Shown: positions 1 through 8,956, numbered from the stretch's first letter. The stretch is DNA of 35,876 nucleotides from Betaproteobacteria bacterium (GCA_018971195.1 JAGXBK010000016.1:1-35876); one strand, 5' to 3'. The notes: generated by a model not told the origin, from the letters alone. Made by a program: numbers and translations.

Positions 1-795
1 CTGGGCGCCAACCTCGCCGCGCTCGCGCCGGCGATCGAGCGTGGCGAGTGGGAGGGCATCGACCGCGTCGTCGCGAGCTTCCAGCAGGCCTCGCTGCGGC
101 TGCGCTACAGCCTCGTGCCGACGGTCGCGGCCGTGCGCGGCATGGCGCTGGGTGGGGGCTGCGAATTGGCCCTGCACTGCGACCGGACGGTGGCGGCGCT
201 GGAGTCGTATATCGGGCTCCCCGAGACCGGGGTGGGCTTGATCCCCGGAGGCGGCGGGTCGAAGGAACTTGCGCTTCGCGCCGCGGACGAAGCCAGGCGC
301 GGGAACGCCGGCGGCCAACTCGACCAGCTCCCGTTCCTGCGCACGTACTTTCAGACCGTTGCGAAGGCCACCGTGTCGAAGAGCGCGCTGGAGGCGCGCG
401 AGCTGGGCTTCCTGCGGCCGGCGGATGTCGTCGTCATGCATCCGGACGAGGTGCTGCACGTGGCGCTGGCACAGGCGCTGGCGCTGGCGGAAGCCGGCTA
501 CCGGCCCCCGTTCCCGCCGCATGCGATTCCGGTCGCCGGCAGGACCGGCCTCGCGACGCTGGAGATGATGCTCGTCAACATGCGCGAAGGCGCATTCATC
601 ACCCCCTGGGATTTCGAGGTCGGCCTGCGGCTTGCGCGCGCGATCTGCGGTGGGGATGTGGATGCGGGCAGCCTCGTCGACGAACGCTGGCTGCTCGAGG
701 TCGAGCGCCGCGAGTTCATGGAGCTGCTGCGCGACCCCCGCACGCAGGCGCGGATCGCGCACACCTTGGCGACGGGCAAGCCGCTGCGCAACTGA
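1..795 (+). CDS. 3-hydroxyacyl-CoA dehydrogenase/enoyl-CoA hydratase, C-terminal part (5' truncated by window)
   Basis: The frame is open from base 1 to the TGA at 793-795, leaving 264 residues of a longer protein. The visible part is a crotonase domain: GMALGGGCELALHCD is the oxyanion-hole and first catalytic Glu region, and ESYIGLPETGVGLIPGGGG is the second catalytic segment. In betaproteobacteria this arrangement is typical of a fused fatty-acid oxidation enzyme in which the NAD-binding 3-hydroxyacyl-CoA dehydrogenase half comes first and the hydratase domain last. It would hydrate trans-2-enoyl-CoA and oxidise 3-hydroxyacyl-CoA. The thiolase gene follows 64 bases downstream, giving a complete beta-oxidation pair. 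The dehydrogenase half lies outside the window, so the fusion is inferred from family knowledge. Confidence 0.85.
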   Translation: MGANLAALAPAIERGEWEGIDRVVASFQQASLRLRYSLVPTVAAVRGMALGGGCELALHCDRTVAALESYIGLPETGVGLIPGGGGSKELALRAADEARRGNAGGQLDQLPFLRTYFQTVAKATVSKSALEARELGFLRPADVVVMHPDEVLHVALAQALALAEAGYRPPFPPHAIPVAGRTGLATLEMMLVNMREGAFITPWDFEVGLRLARAICGGDVDAGSLVDERWLLEVERREFMELLRDPRTQARIAHTLATGKPLRN

Positions 796-859
796 CTCGC
801 ACCGCGCAACTGCGCCCCGCGGCGGCGACGCGTGGCGCGGGGAGGACAGGAGAATCCGG

Positions 860-2083
860 ATGACGACGCAGATGCAGGACGCCTGGGTGGTGGCGACGAC
901 GCGAACGCCGGTGGGCAAGGCGCCGCGCGGCGCGTACCGGGCGACCCGGCCCGACACCCTGCTCGCGCACGTGCTGAGGCGCGTGCTCGCGCAGGTGCCG
1001 TCGATCGATCCCGCCCGCGTCGACGATGTGATCGTCGGCTGCGCGATGCCCGAGTACGAGCAGGGAATGAACGTCGCGCGCATCGGGGTGCTGCTCGCAG
1101 GATTGCCGCCGGGCGTCCCGGGCATGACCATCAACCGCTTCTGCTCATCAGGCCTCAATGCCGTCTCGGTCGCCGCCGACCGCATCCGGACCGGCGAGGC
1201 CGACATCGTGATCGCCGCGGGCACCGAGAGCATGACCATGATCCCGATGCTCGGGCGCCTTGCGCTCAACGCCGACGTGTTCGAAGGCGACGAGAACGTC
1301 GGCATCGCCTACGGCATGGGACTGACGACGGAAAAGCTCGCCGCGAAGTGGAACGTCTCGCGTGAGGACCAGGACGCTTTCGCGCTTGCGTCGCACCGCA
1401 AGGCGCTTGCGGCGCAGGCGGGCGGCGAATTCGACCGGGAGATCTCTCCCATCGACGTCGTCGCCCGCGAACCCGACCTCGCGTCCGACCGCGTCGTCGA
1501 ACGAAGGCACAGCGTCGCGCGTGACGAAGGGCCGCGCGCCGACACGAGTGCCGAGAGTCTCGCCAGGCTGAGGCCCGTATTCGCGGCGAAAGGCAGCGTC
1601 ACCGCAGGCAACAGCTCCCAGATGTCGGACGGCGCCGCGGCGTCGATCCTGGTCAGCGAGCGCATCCTGCGGGAGCAGGACCTCGCCCCGCTCGCCCGCT
1701 GGTGCGGCTACGCGGCTGCCGGCGTGCCGCCGGAGTTCATGGGCATCGGGCCCGTGAAAGCGGTCCCCAGGGCGCTCAAGATCGCCGGCATCCGCCAGCA
1801 GGACCTCGACTGGATCGAGCTGAACGAAGCGTTCGCGGCGCAGAGCCTTGCGGTGATTCGCGACCTCGACCTCGATCCGGCGAAAGTCAATCCGCTGGGC
1901 GGGGCCATCGCGCTCGGGCACCCGCTGGGCGCGACGGGCGCCGTGCGCACGGCGACGATCGTGCACGGCATGAGGCGTCGCGGCCTGAAATACGGCCTGG
2001 TGACGATGTGCGTGGGAACCGGAATGGGCGCCGCGGGCATTTTCGAGGCGGTTGCGGACGAGGCGGGGAGGCAACGGACATGA
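860..2083 (+). CDS. acetyl-CoA acyltransferase (thiolase, FadA type)
   Basis: A 407-residue thiolase that cleaves 3-ketoacyl-CoA with CoA, the last step of beta-oxidation. The nucleophilic Cys lies in INRFCSSGLN. NEAFAAQ, the His motif ALGHPLGATG and the C-terminal CVGTGMGAAG, which carries the second catalytic Cys, are all present. The start is the ATG preceded by a strong purine-rich site (GGAGGACAGGAG, ending 7 bases upstream); it gives the normal N-terminus for the family (DAWVVATTRTPVGKA). The gene follows the hydratase/dehydrogenase and overlaps the next gene by ATGA. Substrate chain length cannot be read from sequence, so a degradative thiolase is inferred from the context. Confidence 0.93.
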   Translation: MTTQMQDAWVVATTRTPVGKAPRGAYRATRPDTLLAHVLRRVLAQVPSIDPARVDDVIVGCAMPEYEQGMNVARIGVLLAGLPPGVPGMTINRFCSSGLNAVSVAADRIRTGEADIVIAAGTESMTMIPMLGRLALNADVFEGDENVGIAYGMGLTTEKLAAKWNVSREDQDAFALASHRKALAAQAGGEFDREISPIDVVAREPDLASDRVVERRHSVARDEGPRADTSAESLARLRPVFAAKGSVTAGNSSQMSDGAAASILVSERILREQDLAPLARWCGYAAAGVPPEFMGIGPVKAVPRALKIAGIRQQDLDWIELNEAFAAQSLAVIRDLDLDPAKVNPLGGAIALGHPLGATGAVRTATIVHGMRRRGLKYGLVTMCVGTGMGAAGIFEAVADEAGRQRT

Positions 2084-2649
2084 CACGCAGATCCATCGCA
2101 ATGCTGCTGGTGCTCGCGTTCGCGACGATCGGGAACGCCTGGGCGCTCGATGTCGCGGGCGTGCATCTGGACGACAAGGTCACGGTCGGTGGAACCGGGC
2201 TCGTGCTGAACGGAGCCGGCATAAGGAAGAAGTTCATCTTCAAGGTCTACGTCGGCAGCCTGTACCTGCCGGCCAAGGCGGCATCGACGCCGGCGGTGCT
2301 CGCCCAGGCCCCCCGACGCATCCAGATGAACATGCTGCGCAGCCTGACCGCGGACCAGCTGGTCGACGCACTGGTCGAGGGCCTGAAGGACAACACGACC
2401 GGGGCCGAGCGGTCGGCGATCAAGTCGCAGACCGAGGCGCTGATCTCGATCATGCAGTCGTTCAAGGAGCTCGGCGAAGGCAGCGTCGTGTCGCTGGACT
2501 TCGTCGACGGCGTGACCCGGATCGTCCTCGACGGCAAGGAGCGCGGCGAGATCGGCGGCGACGCGTTCAACCGGGCACTGACCGATATCTGGCTGGGCGA
2601 GCATCCGGTGCAGGGCGACCTCAAGAAGGCGATGCTGGGCGGTGCCTGA
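2080..2649 (+). CDS. exported chalcone isomerase-like family protein
   Basis: A 189-residue protein with a Sec signal (RRSIAMLLVLAFATIGNAWA, cleavage near residue 22). The mature part begins LDVAGVHLDDKVTVGG and contains GIRKKFIFKVYVGSLYLP, the hallmark of the bacterial chalcone isomerase-like domain. Bacterial members are mostly periplasmic, some bind fatty acids, and they have no demonstrated flavonoid role. The ATG overlaps the thiolase stop (ATGA), so it is translationally coupled to beta-oxidation genes, consistent with lipid or fatty-acid binding. The specific function is unknown. Confidence 0.82.
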   Translation: MTRRSIAMLLVLAFATIGNAWALDVAGVHLDDKVTVGGTGLVLNGAGIRKKFIFKVYVGSLYLPAKAASTPAVLAQAPRRIQMNMLRSLTADQLVDALVEGLKDNTTGAERSAIKSQTEALISIMQSFKELGEGSVVSLDFVDGVTRIVLDGKERGEIGGDAFNRALTDIWLGEHPVQGDLKKAMLGGA

Positions 2650-3658
2650 TTTCTGGCGCGGCTGCGGCTACCGGCTGCTGTCGGTCCGTCCTGACGGTCG
2701 CCTCGAGCTCACCGACGATTTCCTGCGCAGCTACCTGCTGCGGCCCGAGCTCGCGCCGGTGCCCGAGTCCTGCGACGCCGAGCTGCGGCTGCACGAGCGG
2801 CTGCTCGCCGATCCTCGGCTGCGCGTCGAGCCGGAGGGCATCGCCGCGATCGCCGACGCCGATGCGCGCGAGAACTATGCGATCTGGCTGCGCTTTCGGG
2901 AGCGCCTGGTCACGGCCCGGTCGCTCGAAGGCGCCTACGTCGACCTGTTTCGTGGCTCGGGCGTCGATGTCCCGCCGCTGTTCGTCGCACAGCTTGCGCA
3001 GATCGTATTGCGCCACATCCTGGGCGAAGGCGCCGATCCGCTGGCGGCGCGCGCCGCCGAAATGCTGTTCCGGCCGCAGAAGATCGCGATCACCGCCGAT
3101 GGCGCCGTGATGGCGGCCGACGACGAGACCGTCGAGCGGCACGCGCAAGGTGCCGGATTCGGATCACTGGGGGAGCTGCTCGCGAGCCACCGCACGCCGC
3201 TGCGCAGCGTCGACCTCGACGTCCTGTCCGCCGACAACGCGGCGATCTACTGGGAGCGCGACGAACGCCACGACCTGTCGGTGAGCCTGAACCGGGGGCA
3301 GCCGCTCCAGGCCGCGCTGATGCGTGTGCTCGAGGCGTGGATCGCGCACTTCCTGGGGATCGCGGTCGCGATCCGCGGCGAGCGCGAGATCGACGAGCGG
3401 CAGTGGACATGGCATGTCGGCCTCGATGCCGAGGCCAGCGGCATCCTCAACGACCTGTACAATCGCCAGGAGGTCGACGATGCGCGGCTGCGGAGCCTGC
3501 TCGCGCTGTTCCGTCTCGATTTCGCCAATCCCGGCGACATGCGCGCGGAACTCGCGGGCCGGCCGGTGTGGCTCGCGATGGCGATGGACCCGAATCAACG
3601 GCTGCGGCTCAAGCCACAGAACCTCCTCCTCAACCTGCCACTTGCGCGGACCCAATGA
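2642..3658 (+). CDS. conserved protein of unknown function (DUF6352-like)
   Basis: A 338-residue soluble protein read from a GTG that overlaps the previous gene by 8 bases. It has no signal peptide or membrane segment. The N-terminus PDFWRGCGYRLLSVRPDGRL runs into a long mostly helical, acidic body; the C-terminus ends LRLKPQNLLLNLPLARTQ. It resembles a betaproteobacterial family I know as DUF6352, but that assignment is from memory and should be checked. No catalytic motif is recognisable. Overlap with the exported chalcone-isomerase-like gene points to co-translation in the same lipid-related operon. I do not assign a function. Confidence 0.75.
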   Translation: MPDFWRGCGYRLLSVRPDGRLELTDDFLRSYLLRPELAPVPESCDAELRLHERLLADPRLRVEPEGIAAIADADARENYAIWLRFRERLVTARSLEGAYVDLFRGSGVDVPPLFVAQLAQIVLRHILGEGADPLAARAAEMLFRPQKIAITADGAVMAADDETVERHAQGAGFGSLGELLASHRTPLRSVDLDVLSADNAAIYWERDERHDLSVSLNRGQPLQAALMRVLEAWIAHFLGIAVAIRGEREIDERQWTWHVGLDAEASGILNDLYNRQEVDDARLRSLLALFRLDFANPGDMRAELAGRPVWLAMAMDPNQRLRLKPQNLLLNLPLARTQ

Positions 3659-3674
3659 CCACGCCGCCGTCACC

Positions 3675-4247
3675 ATGACCTCTTTCCGCTGCCTCGTTCG
3701 TTCCACGCTGCTGGCCTCGATGGCGGCGCTCGCGCTGTCCGTTGCGCCGGGCGCGGCTCACGCGCAGGCAGGCAAGGCCGGTGCGCCCGAGGCTGCGTCG
3801 CCGCCGACTGGCCCGCTCGCGCCGTTCGCCTGGCTGCAGGGATGCTGGCAGGGCAAGGTCAACAAGCGCGAATTCCGCGAGTACTGGATGCCTCTCCAGG
3901 GTGACACGATGGTCGGCGTCGGGCAGCTGGCGCTCGAGGGCAAGCTGAACGATTACGAGTACCTGCGCCTCGAGTCGCGGGACGGCTCGACCGTGTTCTC
4001 GCAGTTCTCGGGCGAGCGCGCGGAGATATCGTTCAAGCTCGCGACGACGACGACCGACGCCAAGGACACCATCTTCACGTTCGCGAACACCGCCGACGCA
4101 TTCCCGGCCCGCCTCATCTACAGGCGTGGCGGTCTCGACGGCTGGCTCTACGAGACGATCGAAGGACCGTTGGACGGCGCGAACAAGAGCGTGATCTACC
4201 CGTTGCGCAGGGTCGATTGCGAGACCGGCGAGTTCATCCTCAAATAG
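3675..4247 (+). CDS. exported DUF6265-like protein
   Basis: A 190-residue protein with a clear Sec signal (MTSFRCLVRSTLLASMAALA, cleavage probably after AHAQA). The mature domain begins PFAWLQGCWQGKVNKREFRE and contains EYWMPLQGDTMVGVGQ, the pattern of the DUF6265 family: small beta-rich periplasmic proteins with an early W-L-x-G-x-W motif, probably lipocalin-like. It follows the previous stop by 16 bases. Ligand and function are unknown; neighbours with fatty-acid roles make a lipid-binding barrel plausible but unproven. Confidence 0.8.
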   Translation: MTSFRCLVRSTLLASMAALALSVAPGAAHAQAGKAGAPEAASPPTGPLAPFAWLQGCWQGKVNKREFREYWMPLQGDTMVGVGQLALEGKLNDYEYLRLESRDGSTVFSQFSGERAEISFKLATTTTDAKDTIFTFANTADAFPARLIYRRGGLDGWLYETIEGPLDGANKSVIYPLRRVDCETGEFILK

Positions 4248-4256
4248 GACGCGGGC

Positions 4257-4628
4257 GTGACCGGCAGCGACAGCGGCCCCGAGCAAGACCGGCCCGCGAA
4301 GAGCCCGGCGCTCGCAGGCTTCGAGCGCATGCTCGAAGCGGGCAGGGAGAGCGCGCTGCTGCGCTACTCGATCGGCAACGAGTACGCGAAGCTGCAGGAC
4401 TGGGCCAACGCGCGCGCTGCGCTCGAACGCGCTTTGGCGATCGATCCCGAATTCACCGCGGCCTGGAAACTGTACGCGAAGGCCCTCGAAGGCGGCGGCG
4501 ACGCTCCGGCCGCGCTCGCGGCCTACCGACGGGGCATCGAGGTCGCGAAGCGCAAGGGCGACCGGCAGGCGGAGAAGGAGATGACGGTGTTCGCCCGCCG
4601 CATCGAGCGTGCCTCCGGTGCGCGGTGA
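4257..4628 (+). CDS. small tetratricopeptide-repeat protein
   Basis: A 123-residue cytoplasmic protein starting at GTG 9 bases after the previous stop. LRYSIGNEYAKLQDWANARA followed by ALERALAIDPEFTAAWKLYA forms one TPR with the canonical W/LG-Y-A-F/A-P spacing, and ALAAYRRGIEVAKRKGDRQA starts a second. There is no signal peptide. TPR proteins of this size act as protein-binding adaptors; the partner is unknown. It is the last gene of the plus-strand operon and its stop codon lies in a hairpin shared with the convergent gene. Confidence 0.83.
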   Translation: MTGSDSGPEQDRPAKSPALAGFERMLEAGRESALLRYSIGNEYAKLQDWANARAALERALAIDPEFTAAWKLYAKALEGGGDAPAALAAYRRGIEVAKRKGDRQAEKEMTVFARRIERASGAR

Positions 4629-4659
4629 GCAGGCCGGCGCGTACCGGTGACCCTGCTCA
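4626..4659. terminator. inverted repeat spanning two convergent stop codons
   Basis: TGAGCAGG (4626-4633) pairs with CCTGCTCA (4652-4659), with an inner CCGG/CCGG pairing. The stop codons of the TPR gene (TGA, 4626-4628) and the DUF1330 gene (complement of 4657-4659) form the base of the stem. There is no T-run, so it is a candidate bidirectional 3'-end structure rather than a classical intrinsic terminator. Confidence 0.42.
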
Positions 4660-4944
4660 GGTGCCCTCGACCATGTAGACGGACCCCCTGGCCGCGCGCC
4701 TGCGCAGCGCGAGCAGCGGCCGGTACTCGGGCGAGCGGTACCAGCTCTTCAGGGCCCCGGCGTCGGGGAATTCGAGCACGACGACGCGCCTGGGCACGAA
4801 GTCGCCTTCGAGCACCTCGACCGCGCCGCCGCGCACGAGGAAGCGTCCGCCGTGCGCGGCGATCGTCGCCGGCACGCCTTTGCGGTACTCGTCGTAGGTC
4901 GCCTGGTCGATGACTTCGATCTGCGCAATCAGGTAGGCCGCCAT
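4657..4944 (-). CDS. DUF1330 family protein
   Basis: A 95-residue protein reading MAAYLIAQIEVIDQATYDEY and VLEFPDAGALKSWYRSPEYR, the two most recognisable segments of DUF1330, a dimeric alpha/beta-barrel (ferredoxin-like) family. No member has a secure biochemical role. The start is the first ATG at 4944. The Shine-Dalgarno site is weak (GGGAA about 8 bases upstream). It follows rnhA by 87 bases on the same strand and may be read from that operon. Confidence 0.88.
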   Translation of the reverse strand: MAAYLIAQIEVIDQATYDEYRKGVPATIAAHGGRFLVRGGAVEVLEGDFVPRRVVVLEFPDAGALKSWYRSPEYRPLLALRRRAARGSVYMVEGT

Positions 4945-5031
4945 GTCGTGTTCCCGGTGGGTGGTCGAAGGGACGTGCAGCGCACAGGCGCCGATGCTGC
5001 GCGGGCAGCGGCGGCCGGGCGCAGCGGCCGG

Positions 5032-5475
5032 TCACGCGCCACGTCGGCCGGCCTCGACGCCGCGATTGGCGAGTTCGTCGGCGCGATGGTTGCCGGGCGT
5101 GTCGGCGTGCGCCTTCACCCAATGCCAGCGAACCCGGTGGCTGGCCACGAGCAGGTCGAGCTCGCGCCACAACTCGGCGTTCTTGACGGGCTTGCGGTCG
5201 CTGGTGCGCCAGCCATTCTTCTTCCAGCCCTTGATCCAGGTCTCCATGCCGTTCTTGACGTACTGGGAATCGACGTACAGGTCGATCTCGCAGTCGCGCT
5301 TGAGCGCCTCGAGCGCGCGGATCACCGCCGTCAGCTCCATCCGGTTGTTGGTCGTGTGCAGCTCCCCGCCGAAGAGCTCCTTCTCGCGGCCATCGCAGGT
5401 GATCAGCGCGCCCCAGCCTCCCGGACCCGGGTTGCCCTTGCACGCCCCATCGGTGTAGATGACGACCGCGCTCAC
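5032..5475 (-). CDS. rnhA: ribonuclease HI
   Basis: A 147-residue RNase HI, which removes the RNA strand of RNA-DNA hybrids. All four metal-binding acidic residues are visible: Asp in [16 protein letters not shown] (residue 9), Glu in [11 protein letters not shown], Asp in [10 protein letters not shown], and Asp in [10 protein letters not shown]. The basic handle region [18 protein letters not shown] is also present. The chosen start is the GTG at 5475, overlapping the upstream methyltransferase stop (GTGA). Usual length for the family is 145-155 residues. Confidence 0.97.
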   Translation of the reverse strand: MSAVVIYTDGACKGNPGPGGWGALITCDGREKELFGGELHTTNNRMELTAVIRALEALKRDCEIDLYVDSQYVKNGMETWIKGWKKNGWRTSDRKPVKNAELWRELDLLVASHRVRWHWVKAHADTPGNHRADELANRGVEAGRRGA

Positions 5476-6233
5476 CGCGGCTGCCGCTGCGTCGTCAGGC
5501 CCTCGCGCGCACCGTGCGCGGTCACGAGCGCCTTCTTGCGGCGCTCGCGGCGCTCCCACGCCGGCGTCATCAGGCGCATGCCGAGCACCTTCTTGGTCGC
5601 GCGGAGGTAGTAGACGCCGCCGGTGATCGGCCACCACCGATCGCCGGTCTTCTCGAAGAAGGCGAACCGGCGCAGCCACTTTTCCTGCGAGAACGGGGGA
5701 ACGTAGCAGTCGAGGCGCCCGCCGACGACGTCGAACCCGAGCAAGGACAGCCAGTCCTTGAGACGGTAGAGCGCGATGAAATTGCCGTTCCAAGGAGGGG
5801 TCGCCCCCCGGCCGAAGTAGCGCCTCATGCCGAACAGCGAGAACGGATTGAAGCCCGAGATGACGATCTGGCCTTCGGGGCGGATCACCCGGTAGGCCTC
5901 GCGCAGCATCAGGTGCGGATCGTCGGCGAATTCGAGCGCGTGCGGCAGGACGATGAGATCGATCGTGTTCTCGCCGAACGGCAGCTCGTGCGGATCGGCG
6001 ATCACGTCCGCGGGGAGCTCGTAATCGAGCGTCCATTTCGAAACGATGCGGCTTTGCGCCAGGAACGGGCATTGGGGCTGGCCGATCTGCAATGCATGGA
6101 ACCCGAAGATGTCGGCGACGGTATGATCGAAGTACGCCTGCTCGCGGGCGCACAGGTACGCGCCCAGGGGCGTTGCATACCACGCGCGAAGCGACTGGGG
6201 CGCGCCCTCCACCATGCCGCAGGATCGATTCAT
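5472..6233 (-). CDS. class I SAM-dependent methyltransferase (type 11)
   Basis: About 253 residues. The region [20 protein letters not shown] and [20 protein letters not shown] match motifs II-III of the methyltransferase 11 fold. The N-terminal part ([20 protein letters not shown]) is characteristic of the family encoded next to rnhA and opposite gloB in beta- and gammaproteobacteria. The substrate is not known. Two starts are plausible: ATG at 6233, and ATG at 6215 (MVEGAPQ), which fits the family N-terminus better. It overlaps rnhA by GTGA and faces gloB head to head. Confidence 0.87.
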   Translation of the reverse strand: MNRSCGMVEGAPQSLRAWYATPLGAYLCAREQAYFDHTVADIFGFHALQIGQPQCPFLAQSRIVSKWTLDYELPADVIADPHELPFGENTIDLIVLPHALEFADDPHLMLREAYRVIRPEGQIVISGFNPFSLFGMRRYFGRGATPPWNGNFIALYRLKDWLSLLGFDVVGGRLDCYVPPFSQEKWLRRFAFFEKTGDRWWPITGGVYYLRATKKVLGMRLMTPAWERRERRKKALVTAHGAREGLTTQRQPR

Positions 6234-7005
6234 GACGCCGATTATCCCCATCCCCGCATTCACGGACAACTACATCTGGCTGATCCGAGATGGTCGCCGC
6301 GCGGCCGTGGTCGATCCCGGCGACGCGGCGCCGGTGCTCGCCTACCTGGATTCGAACGCGCTCGAGCTCACGGCGATCATCGCGACGCATCATCATGGCG
6401 ACCATGTCGGCGGGATTCCCGAGCTCAGGCGTCGATTCGATGTGCCGGTCTACGGTCCGGCGCGCGAAGCGATCCCCGGCCGCACGCATGCGCTCGCGCA
6501 GGACGACTCGATCGTCGTGCCTGGAGTCGGGCTGCCGCTTGCCGTCATCGACATCCCGGGTCATACGGCGGGGCACATCGCATTCTTCTCGGCCGACGCG
6601 GAGGTCCTGTTCTGCGGCGACACGCTGTTCGCGGCGGGCTGCGGGCGTCTGTTCGAGGGCACACCGGCGCAGATGTGGGCGTCGCTGTCGAAGCTCGCTG
6701 CGCTGCCCGCCGCGACGCGGGTGTACTGCGGCCATGAGTACACGATGGCCAACCTGAGATTCGCCGCAGCGGTCGAGCCCGGGAATGCCGGGTTGCCCGG
6801 GCGCATTCTGCGCGAGCAGGCGAAACGCGATGCCGGGCTGCCTACACTGCCCTCGACCATCGGCGAGGAGCGCGCGACCAACCCGTTCCTGCGTGCCGAA
6901 GTCCCGGGTGTCGCGGCCGCGGCGTCGGCGCACGCCGGCCGCGCGCTCGGGGGCGTGGTCGAGGTGTTCGCGCAGTTGCGCGAATGGAAGAACGGATTCC
7001 GGTGA
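6232..7005 (+). CDS. gloB: hydroxyacylglutathione hydrolase (glyoxalase II)
   Basis: A 257-residue metallo-beta-lactamase-fold hydrolase that converts S-lactoylglutathione to D-lactate and glutathione, completing methylglyoxal detoxification. The dinuclear metal motif [10 protein letters not shown], the following [28 protein letters not shown] and [14 protein letters not shown] are all intact. The start at 6232 gives the normal N-terminus [17 protein letters not shown]; an earlier in-frame ATG at 6214 would add six residues. The start codon lies in a CATG shared with the opposing methyltransferase. mltD follows on the same strand. Confidence 0.96.
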   Translation: MTPIIPIPAFTDNYIWLIRDGRRAAVVDPGDAAPVLAYLDSNALELTAIIATHHHGDHVGGIPELRRRFDVPVYGPAREAIPGRTHALAQDDSIVVPGVGLPLAVIDIPGHTAGHIAFFSADAEVLFCGDTLFAAGCGRLFEGTPAQMWASLSKLAALPAATRVYCGHEYTMANLRFAAAVEPGNAGLPGRILREQAKRDAGLPTLPSTIGEERATNPFLRAEVPGVAAAASAHAGRALGGVVEVFAQLREWKNGFR

Positions 7006-7045
7006 GCGTGCGCAATCGTTGCTGGTGAGCCGCGGTGGGCGGGGC

Positions 7046-7064
7046 GCCGGGCTCGCGGCCCGGC
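7046..7064 (+). terminator. GC-rich hairpin after gloB
   Basis: GCCGGGC (7046-7052) and GCCCGGC (7058-7064) form a 7-bp stem with a 5-base loop, 40 bases after the gloB stop. There is no T-run, so termination is only a possibility. Confidence 0.3.
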
Positions 7065-7112
7065 GGTCCGGCGCCGAACTTGCGGGAATCCGCGCGGTCG
7101 CCTCCAATCGGG

Positions 7113-7142
7113 TTGACGCTCGGCGTCTAACGGGCCTACCAT
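7113..7142 (+). promoter_or_regulatory. candidate sigma-70 promoter for mltD
   Basis: TTGACG (7113-7118) is followed after 18 bases by TACCAT (7137-7142), 4 of 6 matches to the -10 consensus. It would give a leader of about 60 bases before the mltD start. Confidence 0.4.
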
Positions 7143-7210
7143 CGCGCAGCCTGCGCGATCCACCGAGCGGTCCACCGAGAATCGCGCGCCATTGCATTGG
7201 ATCGACCGAA

Positions 7211-8812
7211 TTGCGCTTACGACGATATCTGACCTTGCCGGTGATCCTCGCGCTTGCCGCATGCGCGACCGTCACCAGCCCGCCCCCGGCTTCGCCGCCC
7301 ACCGCGGTGGCCAAGCTGCCCGAAGTCCACTTCCCCCCAGCGCCACTGCAGATCACCCCGAACGAGCCGTTCGACGGTTCGTCGGCCGATCTCGAGCCGC
7401 TGCCCGCGGCCAAGGGTGATCTGTGGGACCGCATTGTCCGCGGCTACGCCATTCCCGACATCGATGGGCCGCTGGTCGACAAATGGGAGCACTGGTACGC
7501 CGAACGTCCCGATTACGTCGCGCGCATGGTCGAGCGCGGCCGCCGGTACCTCTATCACATCGTCACCGAGGTCGAGCAGCGCGGCATGCCGCTGGAGATC
7601 GCGCTGCTGCCGATGGTCGAAAGCGCATTCAATCCGAATGCGATGTCGGCGACCCATGCGTCGGGCATCTGGCAGTTCATGCCCGGAACCGCCAAGCTCT
7701 ACGGACTGAAGCAGAACTGGTGGTTCGATTCGCGGCGCGACGTCGTCGCAGCCACGACCTCGGCGCTGGACTACCTGCAGCAGCTGCACGCCGAGTTCAA
7801 CGACTGGCAGCTGGCGCTCGCCGCCTACAACTGGGGCGAGGGCAACGTCGAGCGTGCCATGGCGCGCAACCGGGCGCGGGGCCTGCCGACCGATTACGCG
7901 AGCCTGCAGCGGATGGCGGACGAGACGCGCAACTACCTTCCCAAGCTGCAGGCGCTGAAGAACATCGTCGCCGACCCGGCGAAGTTCGGCCTCGTGCTGG
8001 CCGACGTTCCCGACGCGCCGTACTTCACGGTCGTCAGGACGAATGTCCAGATGGATGTCAAGCGCGCCGCCGAGCTGGCTGAGCTGCCGCTCGACGAGTT
8101 CCTGGCGCTCAATCCGCAGCACAATCGGCCGGTCATCGCCGGCGCGGACGAATACGGGATCCTGCTGCCCATCGACAAGGCCGAGATCTTCGCTGCGAAG
8201 CTCGACCTGATCGACCAGCCGCTGGTCTCCTGGCAGGCGCACCGGATGCGGCGGGGCGAGACCCTTGCCGAGGTGGCGCAGCGTTTCGACATGTCGCTCG
8301 AGACCCTCAAATCGGTCAACGGCATCGGACCGCATTCGACGGTGCCGACCGGCTACTCGCTGCTCGTGCCGTCGCAGCGTCCATCGGAAGCGAGCGCTGC
8401 CTCCCTCGAGCATGCGGTGTTCACCACCGTCCCCGCCGGGCGCACGTTCTACTACGTCGTGCGCCGCGGCGACAACCTGCACGCCATTGCGGCGCGCAAT
8501 GGCGTGTCGATGGAGGACATTCGACGCTGGAACCATCTTTCGGGCAACTGGCTGCGCGCCGGCCAGAAGCTGCGGATCACCAGTGATGCGCGCCCGCTGC
8601 GGACCCTGCGCGCGAGCCGCGGCCACCCTCGTCCGGCCAGGGTCCGCGTCGCGAAGCTGAAGCTGAAGGCGAAGGCGGTCACGCGGCACGGCCGCACGTC
8701 GATGGCGCGTGCGTCCGGGACCCGGGCAGTCCTGGCCAAGGGACATCGCGCCTTGACGGCCAGAATCGCGTCCACGCGGCGGGCTGCCAACAACGCGATC
8801 AGCGAGCGCTGA
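7211..8812 (+). CDS. mltD: membrane-bound lytic murein transglycosylase D, with two LysM domains
   Basis: A 533-residue outer-membrane lipoprotein that cleaves peptidoglycan glycan strands to 1,6-anhydro products. The start is TTG at 7211, the only candidate that gives a proper lipoprotein signal (RLRR, hydrophobic LTLPVILA, lipobox LAAC with Cys18). The SLT domain has the catalytic Glu in [15 protein letters not shown] and [17 protein letters not shown]. Two LysM repeats follow ([19 protein letters not shown] and [19 protein letters not shown]). The last 75 or so residues form an unusually Arg/Lys/Ala-rich tail, perhaps contacting anionic wall polymers. The gloB-mltD order is conserved in proteobacteria. 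Confidence 0.95.
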   Translation: MRLRRYLTLPVILALAACATVTSPPPASPPTAVAKLPEVHFPPAPLQITPNEPFDGSSADLEPLPAAKGDLWDRIVRGYAIPDIDGPLVDKWEHWYAERPDYVARMVERGRRYLYHIVTEVEQRGMPLEIALLPMVESAFNPNAMSATHASGIWQFMPGTAKLYGLKQNWWFDSRRDVVAATTSALDYLQQLHAEFNDWQLALAAYNWGEGNVERAMARNRARGLPTDYASLQRMADETRNYLPKLQALKNIVADPAKFGLVLADVPDAPYFTVVRTNVQMDVKRAAELAELPLDEFLALNPQHNRPVIAGADEYGILLPIDKAEIFAAKLDLIDQPLVSWQAHRMRRGETLAEVAQRFDMSLETLKSVNGIGPHSTVPTGYSLLVPSQRPSEASAASLEHAVFTTVPAGRTFYYVVRRGDNLHAIAARNGVSMEDIRRWNHLSGNWLRAGQKLRITSDARPLRTLRASRGHPRPARVRVAKLKLKAKAVTRHGRTSMARASGTRAVLAKGHRALTARIASTRRAANNAISER

Positions 8813-8885
8813 CGCAGGTCGGGTCGGTCCGGCGCGCGACCGCGGATGACCGCGGCAGGGACCAGGTCCCCCGGGTCCCACAAGC

Positions 8886-8916
8886 AAAACGGGCGACGCG
8901 TGGCGTCGCCCGTTTT
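8886..8916. terminator. perfect bidirectional intrinsic terminator
   Basis: AAAACGGGCGACGC (8886-8899) and its exact complement GCGTCGCCCGTTTT (8903-8916) form a 14-bp stem with a 3-base loop. A-run on one side and T-run on the other give a U-tract in both directions. It lies between the convergent mltD (plus) and histone-like gene (minus), serving both. Confidence 0.9.
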
Positions 8917-8956
8917 CGTCCGTCGCACACCTGCGACGGCGCTTGGGTCGAAGAAG

